Part shown: positions 1-4,496 of the stretch, piece by piece
How positions within the stretch are numbered: the first letter of the stretch is position 1
Layout: the number at the start of each line of letters is the position of its first letter
Assembly (NCBI GenBank): GCA_964489525.1
Contig: CAZAYY010000048.1
Span: 1-7,029 of the forward strand
Direction of reading: 5' to 3'
From: CAZAYY01 sp964489525
GTDB taxonomy: Bacteria > Chloroflexota > Anaerolineae > Anaerolineales > JABWBV01
DNA length: 7,029 bases
Translations under genes and position numbers: made by a program
Notes under the pieces: generated by a model
Told to the model about the DNA's origin: nothing
The model's input: the letters and a program-made list of their open reading frames with translations, nothing else
Database searches by the model: none

Positions 1-1
1 C

Positions 2-49
2 GGCTTTATTGGCAGCGTAGATGCCCTGGCGGTGGAAGAGAGCGTGTAA
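2..49 (+). CDS. C-terminal tail of a truncated upstream gene (partial, uncertain)
   Basis: Starting at base 2, one plus-strand frame reads GFIGSVDALAVEESV and then stops at TAA (47-49). Most third codon positions are G or C, as in the real genes of this window. A Gly-Phe-Ile-Gly-Ser-Val-Asp-Ala-Leu ending resembles the last strands of some secreted beta-sandwich or adhesin-like proteins, but 15 residues are too few for a family call. The alternative frames stop at once or give Arg-rich peptides. The gene starts outside the window, so product and function are unknown. A short hairpin follows directly. Confidence 0.35.
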   Translation, partial: GFIGSVDALAVEESV

Positions 50-50
50 G

Positions 51-75
51 GCTGCAAAGCGGCTGAAGCCGCAGC
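51..75 (+). other. Small GC-rich hairpin after the left-edge stop codon
   Basis: GCGGC (59-63) and GCCGC (68-72) pair across a TGAA loop. An alternative outer pairing joins GCTGC (51-55) with GCAGC (71-75). It lies directly after the TAA at 47-49, so it could help end the upstream transcript. No T-run follows, so it is not a classical intrinsic terminator. Confidence 0.3.
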
Positions 76-93
76 ATGGGACCTTTGTGAATT

Positions 94-210
94 CCGGTAG
101 GGGCACGAAATTTCGTGCCCCTACCTCATTTTAGGCGCCCCGGCATGTCTGGGGCGCAGGGGTAGGTTGAAGATCACCACGAAAAAAATCTACCCCTGCG
201 CCCCTACCGG
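94..210. repeat. Nested palindromic repeat element (REP-like)
   Basis: The element has several interlocking inverted repeats. Bases 96-125 form a perfect 30-bp palindrome with arm GGTAGGGGCACGAAA. GCGCCCC (135-141) pairs with GGGGCGC (151-157). A 15-bp perfect arm, GGGGCGCAGGGGTAG (151-165), pairs with 190-204 across a 24-nt loop. The outermost 11 bases, CCGGTAGGGGC (94-104), are the reverse complement of 200-210. The GGTAGGGGC core is therefore used repeatedly in both orientations. It is noncoding and lies between the left-edge gene end and the korB terminator. The structure fits dispersed REP/BIME-type elements, but dispersal cannot be shown from one window. Confidence 0.6.
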
Positions 211-314
211 AGACCCTTACCCCTCCGTGTTATTCCAACCGTCGCAGCAACTGAGAAGCTTTTTGCCAGATTGTCAGCACACAATAGTGGGCCGCTGCAG
301 TCCACTCGAGCAAC
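211..314. other. Intergenic stretch with no recognisable content
   Basis: About 100 bases lie between the palindromic element and the terminator of the minus-strand operon. I see no convincing gene, promoter pair or RNA structure. Short open frames crossing it have no ribosome binding site and run through the flanking repeat and terminator. Confidence 0.5.
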
Positions 315-345
315 AAAAAAGGGCTGGCATGGCCAGCCCTTTTTT
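315..345 (-). terminator. Intrinsic terminator of the regulator-korA-korB operon
   Basis: GGGCTGGC (321-328) and GCCAGCCC (332-339) form an 8-bp GC-rich stem with a three-base loop. It is flanked by six A (315-320) and six T (340-345). On the minus strand the stem is followed directly by a U-tract, and it begins 17 bases after the korB stop codon. The symmetric A/T flanks mean that it could also stop plus-strand transcription coming from the left edge. Confidence 0.9.
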
Positions 346-362
346 GTATTGTTTTTTAAACC

Positions 363-1421
363 TTATGCGTTGAACATGCTGGCGTTGATTTTCGCCAGGC
401 TGGCGGCGGAGGGGCGCAGCTTGTCTTCGCCCAGGCGGTTGAGCGGGGTTTCGATCATACCGTACAGGTCCGTCATTACGGGCTGCTTGTCGTTGATGTA
501 GAGCAGGCCAGTAACCCAAACGTCTTCGCGGGCCGACTGTTCGATCAGGTTGATGGCGGCCTGGCGGTCAGTTGGGTCGTGGTCAATGTTCACTTTCTTC
601 AAAACAATGGTCGAGCCGTCGTGAAGGGCCACTTCTTTATAGCCACCGGGTTCAATCTCTTCGTCCAGCATAATTTCATCTTGCAGCGGGATGTAGGTGA
701 TGTCGTGGATGGGGCTTTGATTTTCTTTGGCCCAGCCGTACGAGTGGCGCGCTTCATCGTGGTTGTTGAAGGTGACGCACGGGCTGATGATGTCCAGGAT
801 GGCAATGCCACGATGGCTGATGGCGGCTTTGATCAGTTCTTTGACCTGGCTGGCATCCCCGGCAAACGAGCGGGCTACAAAGGTGGCGTTGGATGCCATG
901 GCTTCCAGGCAGATGTCAATCGGGCGGTACATATTGGTGCCCTGGTATTTCAGGTGCAGGCCTTCTTCAGCGGTAGCGGAAAACTGGCCTTTGGTTAGGC
1001 CATAGACGCCGTTATTTTCAACAATGTAGACCATGTCCAGGTTGCGGCGCACGGCGTGTTTGAATTGGCCCAGGCCAATGCTGGCGGTGTCGCCATCGCC
1101 GGAAACAGCAATGCCTTTCAGGGTGGTGTCGGCAAACAGTGCACCCGTTGCCACCGAGGGCATGCGCCCGTGCAGGCTGTTGAAGCCGAAGGTGCGGTTG
1201 AGGAAGTAGGTGGGGCTTTTGCTGGAGCAGCCAATGCCGGAGAATTTAAGCACATTTTCAGGAACGATATTCATCTCAAAGCAAGCCGCGATGATCTGGT
1301 TTGCAATGGAGTTGTGGCCGCAGCCGGCGCACAGGGTGCTGGGCGCGCCGCGGTAATCGTTTTTGGTCAGGCCAACGGTGTTTTCGCCGCGGGCGGGTTT
1401 GCGTTCGGTATCGACAACCAT
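363..1421 (-). CDS. korB: 2-oxoacid:ferredoxin oxidoreductase, beta subunit (KorB type)
   Basis: This is the thiamine diphosphate (TPP) subunit of a cytoplasmic enzyme that oxidatively decarboxylates a 2-oxoacid to its acyl-CoA while reducing ferredoxin. The 352-residue product has GDGD at 108-111 and NNGVYGLTKGQ at 136-146, which form the TPP/Mg site of this family. Cys31, Cys34, Cys65 and Cys215 (CAGCGH, GIGCSSK, SPCVTF) have the spacing expected for the single [4Fe-4S] cluster ligands of archaeal-type two-subunit enzymes. A tail after about residue 270 is longer than in short KorB forms. The start is fixed by AGGAGG at 1432-1437, ten bases upstream. The ATG lies two bases past the korA stop, so the pair is probably translationally coupled and makes a 1:1 complex. 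The exact substrate (2-oxoglutarate, pyruvate or a branched-chain 2-oxoacid) cannot be read from the sequence; the kor symbol reflects the subunit architecture. Confidence 0.92.
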   Translation of the reverse strand: MVVDTERKPARGENTVGLTKNDYRGAPSTLCAGCGHNSIANQIIAACFEMNIVPENVLKFSGIGCSSKSPTYFLNRTFGFNSLHGRMPSVATGALFADTTLKGIAVSGDGDTASIGLGQFKHAVRRNLDMVYIVENNGVYGLTKGQFSATAEEGLHLKYQGTNMYRPIDICLEAMASNATFVARSFAGDASQVKELIKAAISHRGIAILDIISPCVTFNNHDEARHSYGWAKENQSPIHDITYIPLQDEIMLDEEIEPGGYKEVALHDGSTIVLKKVNIDHDPTDRQAAINLIEQSAREDVWVTGLLYINDKQPVMTDLYGMIETPLNRLGEDKLRPSAASLAKINASMFNA

Positions 1422-1423
1422 GT

Positions 1424-3274
1424 TTACTTTGCCTCCTGAGTCAGGGAACCATTTTCAATAACCTGTTCTACAATCCATTTCGCGGTGATGGGCAGGCCGG
1501 TGTTGTGCGGCAAGGAAACCATCTTCGCGCCATATTCCGGGTATTCCATTTTGAGAAGCTGCCACATCTGGCCGGTGTGGTTCATCTCCACCACGAAAAC
1601 CTGTTCGTACTGTGCCAGGAATTCGCCCACCTCTTTTTGGAAAGGCAGGGCGCGGATGCGCAGGTAGTCGGTAGCCACGCCTTTTTCGGCCAGGAAATCG
1701 CGGGCTTCGGTGATGGCCTGGTCGGTGGTGCCGTAGGCCACCAGGGCAACCCGCGCGCCGGGCATGGTTTTCACATCCGGCTTGGGCAGGAACGCTCGGG
1801 CGTTATCAAACTTTTGGTGCAGCCGTTTTTGGGTGCGGTCCCAAATTTCGGCGTCTTCGGTGTAGCGGGCGTACTCATCGTGGCCGGTGCCGCGGGCAAA
1901 CCAGGCGCTGGCCGGGTGGCGGTTGCCGGGGGCGGTGCGGTAGGGGATGCCGTCGCCGTCCACATCCAGGTAGCGGCCATAGCGTTCGGTCAGCTTGGCC
2001 AGCCCATCTTCCCAGAGCAGTTTGCCGCGGTCCATGGGCCTGTCGGGATAGTCGAACGGGCGGGTCATCCAGGTGTTCATGCCCAGGTCGAGGTCGCTGA
2101 GCACAAAAACCGGGGTTTGGAAGCGCTCGGCGTAGTCAAAAGCCTGCCAGCCAAAATCGAAACATTCGTTGGCGTCGCCAGGAATCAGAATCAGGTTGTG
2201 GGTGTCGCCGTGGCCGAGGAAGTAAATCTGGGTCAGGTCGCCCTGCGAGGTGCGGGTGGGTAGGCCGGTGCTGGGGCCCATGCGCTGGACGTCCCAGATG
2301 ACCACCGGGGTTTCAGAGTAGTAGGCCAGGCCGGAAAATTCGGTCATCAGGCTGATGCCAGGGCCGGAGGTGGAGGTCATGGTGCGCAGGCCAGCCCAGC
2401 CGCCGCCCACGGCCATGCCGATGGCTGCCAGCTCGTCTTCGGATTGGACGACTGCAAAGGTGTTTTTACCGGTTTCGGGGTCTTTGCGCAGTTCGGGCAG
2501 GTAGTGGTTCAGTTCTTCGCCCATGCTGGAAGCCGGGGTGATGGGGTACCAGGTGACCAGCTGCACGCCGCCATAGACCGCGCCCAGGGCGCCCGCTGCG
2601 TTGCCGTCAATCAGCATGTGGCCTTTGGTCAGGTTCAGCGGTTCCACCTGGAAGCGGGAGGGAGCACCAATGGTCTGCCTGGCCCATTCGTAGGCCAGGC
2701 TAATGACTTTGTAGTTCAAATCCACTGCCCGGGCTTTGTTGTCAAAGTGGTAGTTGAGCGATTCTTTAATGGCGCCCATGTCCAGGTTGATCAGGTACGC
2801 CAACACACCCACATAGGCCATGTTGGCCACATAGTCGCGCAGGCTGGGCGGGGCTTCGGCTTCTTTTACCAGTTTGTTCGCTGGGAAGGCGTAGGCAGTG
2901 ATGTCCGTGCGGTTGATTTCATAGCGCAGGTTGTCGGCATAGAGGAACAGGCCGCCCGGCGCTACCGAAGCCAGGTCTTTGGCAAATGAATCGGGGTTCA
3001 TGGCAATCACAATTTCTTGCGATGCCCGGCGTGCCAGGTAGCCGTGTTTGCTCACCCGGATGGTATACCAGGTGGGCAGGCCCTGGATGTTGGAGGGGAA
3101 GAGGTTTTTGCCCGAAACGGGAATGCCCATTCGGAAGAGCGTCCGGATGATGGTGAGGTTTGAGGTCTGGCTGCCCGACCCATTTTTGGTCCCCACGGTG
3201 ATGGAAAAATCGTTCACAACAGTATCCGTTTGCAGCGCTTCTTGAGATTGAACCAGAGGTTCTACAACAGACAT
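1424..3274 (-). CDS. korA: 2-oxoacid:ferredoxin oxidoreductase, fused gamma-alpha subunit (KorA type)
   Basis: This is the partner of the beta subunit, 616 residues long, which is usual for the fused form. Residues about 20-200 are the gamma domain, with a GTKNGSGSQTSN loop and the typical stretch GIPVSGKNLFPSNIQGLPTW (50-69). The alpha (pyrimidine-binding) domain follows, with YPITPASS at 243-250, GGGWAGLRTMTSTSGPG (290-306) and MGPSTGLPTRTSQGDL (332-347), all hallmark motifs. The C-terminal region, about 505-605, resembles the transketolase C-terminal-like domain and contains VVEMNHTGQM. The insert at about 430-465 (DVDGDGIPYRTAPGNRHPAS) resembles that in other fused alpha subunits. ATG 3274 is preceded by AAAAGGAG, six bases away. 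Forty-two bases separate it from the upstream regulator on the same strand. Substrate specificity is not resolved. Confidence 0.92.
   Translation of the reverse strand: MSVVEPLVQSQEALQTDTVVNDFSITVGTKNGSGSQTSNLTIIRTLFRMGIPVSGKNLFPSNIQGLPTWYTIRVSKHGYLARRASQEIVIAMNPDSFAKDLASVAPGGLFLYADNLRYEINRTDITAYAFPANKLVKEAEAPPSLRDYVANMAYVGVLAYLINLDMGAIKESLNYHFDNKARAVDLNYKVISLAYEWARQTIGAPSRFQVEPLNLTKGHMLIDGNAAGALGAVYGGVQLVTWYPITPASSMGEELNHYLPELRKDPETGKNTFAVVQSEDELAAIGMAVGGGWAGLRTMTSTSGPGISLMTEFSGLAYYSETPVVIWDVQRMGPSTGLPTRTSQGDLTQIYFLGHGDTHNLILIPGDANECFDFGWQAFDYAERFQTPVFVLSDLDLGMNTWMTRPFDYPDRPMDRGKLLWEDGLAKLTERYGRYLDVDGDGIPYRTAPGNRHPASAWFARGTGHDEYARYTEDAEIWDRTQKRLHQKFDNARAFLPKPDVKTMPGARVALVAYGTTDQAITEARDFLAEKGVATDYLRIRALPFQKEVGEFLAQYEQVFVVEMNHTGQMWQLLKMEYPEYGAKMVSLPHNTGLPITAKWIVEQVIENGSLTQEAK
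1432..1437 (-). promoter_or_regulatory. korB ribosome binding site inside the end of korA
   Basis: The minus strand reads AGGAGG here, ten bases before the korB ATG, and it lies within the last codons of korA (Glu-Ala-Lys-stop). Ribosomes finishing korA therefore pass directly over the korB start region, which fits translational coupling and fixes the start at 1421. Confidence 0.75.
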
Positions 3275-3280
3275 GGATGG

Positions 3281-3288
3281 CTCCTTTT
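3281..3288 (-). promoter_or_regulatory. korA ribosome binding site
   Basis: The minus strand reads AAAAGGAG, six bases upstream of ATG 3274. This is the best Shine-Dalgarno match near the start, and it supports this Met and not the out-of-frame start further upstream. No obvious promoter or terminator lies in the gap back to the regulator stop, so read-through from the regulator is likely. Confidence 0.75.
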
Positions 3289-3316
3289 AAAATAATTGCC
3301 AGCAAAAAAGTTCCAT

Positions 3317-4009
3317 TTAATCGGCTGCTGGCACAACCGACTCTGGATGGTGATATAACAAATCGGTATGTTCAATAAAAGCCTGGTAGCCCTGGGCAAC
3401 CTGGCCGGCGCAAAGGGCGTTCACCATTTTTTGATGGTAGTTCCAGACGGTTTGTAAATGTTCGTAATCCGCATACAGGTTGAGGCCCACGCTTTCATAG
3501 GCATCCCAAAACGCCTCCAACATACCCAGGACAAAAGGATTCTCCAGGCGGCGAAAGACGAGCATATGCAGGGAGCGGTGTTCGGGGTGGGGAATGATGA
3601 TGGGCGAGCCGCGCAGTTTTTCCCAGGCGCGCTCCATCAGGGCTTGCAGTTCCAGATGGTCTTCCGGGGTGAGCAGGCGGGCGGCTTCTTCCCAGTAGGC
3701 GGCTTCAATGTGTTTGCGAAAACTGGCGAAGCTTTCAAAATGGTGCCAATCCATGGCAATGGCGTAGTTCAGGCTTTGCTGCACAGCCGGGTAAAAGCTG
3801 TAAGGCAGGCGCTGGATGCCGGTGCGCGGGCGCACTTCGACAAAACCGAGAACACGGGCCACTTCCAGCTGTTCGCGCAGCTTCGAAACGCTGATACCCA
3901 GTTCCGTGCTCAGTTCATCCAGGGTGGGCAGCCGGGTGGATTCCGCCTGGCCGTTTTCGGTCTTGGCCAGGTAATCCATCAGGCTGGAGTAAAGGGGTTT
4001 TTGTGCCAT
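3317..4009 (-). CDS. GntR/FadR-type transcriptional regulator with FCD domain
   Basis: A 230-residue cytoplasmic DNA-binding protein. Residues about 5-68 form a winged helix: TLDELSTELGISVSKLREQL (29-48) is the helix-turn-helix, and GFVEVRPRTGIQRL (55-68) is the wing. Residues about 80-220 are helical and match the FCD (FadR C-terminal) effector domain, with HRSLH (144-148), FRRLENPFV (152-160), YHQKMVNAL (191-199) and a late His214. His148, His192 and His214 sit where FCD proteins bind a metal. The usual first ligand, Asp, is replaced by His144. FCD regulators typically sense small organic acids or acyl-CoAs. The gene is first in an apparent operon with korA and korB, so a 2-oxoacid, acyl-CoA or related metabolite is a reasonable ligand by inference. 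ATG 4009 has only a weak Shine-Dalgarno sequence. Confidence 0.85.
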   Translation of the reverse strand: MAQKPLYSSLMDYLAKTENGQAESTRLPTLDELSTELGISVSKLREQLEVARVLGFVEVRPRTGIQRLPYSFYPAVQQSLNYAIAMDWHHFESFASFRKHIEAAYWEEAARLLTPEDHLELQALMERAWEKLRGSPIIIPHPEHRSLHMLVFRRLENPFVLGMLEAFWDAYESVGLNLYADYEHLQTVWNYHQKMVNALCAGQVAQGYQAFIEHTDLLYHHPESVVPAAD

Positions 4010-4037
4010 GGGTATCCGGGTTTCTCGAATTGTTTCT

Positions 4038-4065
4038 ATTAATCAGATGATTCCGACCATTAATC
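4038..4065 (-). promoter_or_regulatory. Candidate operator: direct repeat of GATTAAT
   Basis: On the minus strand GATTAAT occurs at 4065-4059 and again at 4044-4038, 21 bases apart, so both lie on the same DNA face. Each holds the self-complementary ATTAAT. AATC-AGAT-GATT (4041-4052, plus strand) adds a small dyad between them, and minus-strand TGGTCGGAATCA (4061-4050) partly resembles a FadR-like TGGT half-site. The repeats cover the expected start of transcription and the early leader, a typical place for a repressor. The link to the adjacent regulator is inference. Confidence 0.45.
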
Positions 4066-4067
4066 TC

Positions 4068-4096
4068 ATTCTACTCGCGCGCAGGGTGCATGTCAA
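4068..4096 (-). promoter_or_regulatory. Sigma70-type promoter of the regulator-korAB operon
   Basis: On the minus strand a perfect -35 hexamer, TTGACA (4096-4091), is followed by a 17-base spacer and the -10 hexamer TAGAAT (4073-4068), one base off TATAAT. The expected start near 4061 gives a leader of about 50 bases before ATG 4009. This is the only near-consensus promoter I found in the window. Confidence 0.8.
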
Positions 4097-4130
4097 TAGA
4101 GAGGAAGATTAGAGCCCCGAGGCAGGTGCG

Positions 4131-4153
4131 CGCAAATGTTGGTAGAATTTGCG
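4131..4153. repeat. Stem-loop upstream of the regulator promoter
   Basis: CGCAAAT (4131-4137) and ATTTGCG (4147-4153) form a perfect 7-bp inverted repeat around a 9-base loop. It lies 35 bases upstream of the -35 box of the minus-strand promoter, so it is unlikely to be transcribed with that operon. It could be an activator site or incidental. Confidence 0.4.
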
Positions 4154-4169
4154 GTTCTCACTTTCCAAT

Positions 4170-4189
4170 CCCACCCCCAACCCCGCCCC
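4170..4189 (-). other. G-quadruplex motif on the minus strand
   Basis: The minus strand carries four G-runs (GGGG, GGGG, GGGGG, GGG) separated by one or two bases, which fits the canonical four-run pattern. The region overlaps the left arm of the adjacent GC-rich hairpin (4181-4205), so the two structures would compete. Confidence 0.5.
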
Positions 4190-4205
4190 AGGCTTTGGGG
4201 CGGGG
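4181..4205. repeat. GC-rich perfect hairpin 1
   Basis: CCCCGCCCCA (4181-4190) pairs perfectly with TGGGGCGGGG (4196-4205) across a five-base loop. GAGT and a run of six A follow. It lies between divergent genes, where neither main transcript needs a terminator, so a dispersed repeat or structural role is more likely. Confidence 0.6.
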
Positions 4206-4213
4206 AGTAAAAA

Positions 4214-4260
4214 AGGTAGTAATCACCTGGCGGGCAGTACCCACCAGGTGACTACTACCT
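4214..4260. repeat. Long inverted repeat (hairpin 2)
   Basis: The arms 4214-4230 and 4244-4260 pair over 17 bases with one mismatch (GGTAGTAATCACCTGG against GGTAGTAGTCACCTGG in the reverse complement), with a 13-base loop. It is the longest inverted repeat in the divergent intergenic region and sits between two GC-rich hairpins. The function is unknown. It could be a miniature palindromic repeat or a protein-binding site. Confidence 0.6.
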
Positions 4261-4267
4261 AAGAATT

Positions 4268-4290
4268 CCCCCTTCCCGCCGGGAAGGGGG
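4268..4290. repeat. GC-rich perfect hairpin 3
   Basis: CCCCCTTCCC (4268-4277) pairs perfectly with GGGAAGGGGG (4281-4290) across a GCC loop. Its right arm begins a G-quadruplex motif. Such pyrimidine/purine hairpins often occur as dispersed intergenic repeats, but copies elsewhere cannot be checked here. Confidence 0.6.
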
Positions 4291-4304
4291 ACAGGGGGAT
4301 GGGG
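4281..4304 (+). other. G-quadruplex motif on the plus strand
   Basis: GGG, GGGGG, GGGGG and GGGG are separated by AA, ACA and AT, a textbook four-run pattern with very short loops. It lies upstream of the candidate -10 box of the beta-helix gene and on the opposite strand from the motif at 4170-4189. Confidence 0.55.
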
Positions 4305-4369
4305 AATGGATGCAATAACAACAATTGTGTGCGCCTGCCACCCCAAGATATCCTTCAAAACCCAAATTA

Positions 4370-4375
4370 TATGAT
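4370..4375 (+). promoter_or_regulatory. Candidate -10 box for the beta-helix gene
   Basis: TATGAT sits in an AT-rich patch (about 4356-4390) that contrasts with its surroundings, about 120 bases before the start codon. No convincing -35 box lies 16-18 bases upstream (GATATC is the local sequence), so an activator or another sigma factor may be involved, or the true promoter may lie elsewhere. Confidence 0.3.
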
Positions 4376-4420
4376 AAACTTATTTTCGTTCTTTTCAACC
4401 CAAAACAGAATATGCCGGTG

Positions 4421-4434
4421 GAAACTGCAGTTTC
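4421..4434. promoter_or_regulatory. 14-bp perfect palindrome in the leader of the beta-helix gene
   Basis: GAAACTGCAGTTTC is exactly self-complementary. It lies 62 bases before the start codon and about 45 bases after the candidate -10 box. The position and symmetry fit a binding site for a dimeric regulator, but the factor is unknown and chance cannot be excluded. Confidence 0.4.
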
Positions 4435-4485
4435 ATTTCCCTTGCGCCGCGCGGGTGGTCGCGGTATTTAAAAGCTGCCCCCAAA

Positions 4486-4491
4486 AAGGAG
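4486..4491 (+). promoter_or_regulatory. Ribosome binding site deciding between two adjacent ATGs
   Basis: AAGGAG ends at 4491. ATG codons follow at 4494 and 4497. The spacing is two bases to the first, which is too short, and five to the second, which is workable, so the second ATG is preferred. The two starts differ by only one Met. Confidence 0.7.
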
Positions 4492-4496
4492 AAATG

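Noticed and set aside
167..519. Short frames at 167-373, 271-501 (+) and 274-519 (-)
   Set aside because: They cross the palindromic element, the terminator and the end of korB, and lack ribosome binding sites or recognisable domains.
1301..2263. 320-codon open frame on the plus strand
   Set aside because: It is antisense to korA and the start of korB, with Gly/Val/Ala-rich content and no motif. korA and korB are unambiguous on the minus strand.
4181..4220. Hairpin followed by an A-run that could be read as an intrinsic terminator
   Set aside because: The U-tract side would be on the wrong end for plus-strand transcripts, and no minus-strand gene ends there. It lies between divergent promoters.
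4158..4358. 66-codon minus-strand frame over the intergenic hairpins
   Set aside because: It is made of the palindromic GC-rich repeats, has no ribosome binding site and resembles no protein. The openness is a by-product of base composition.
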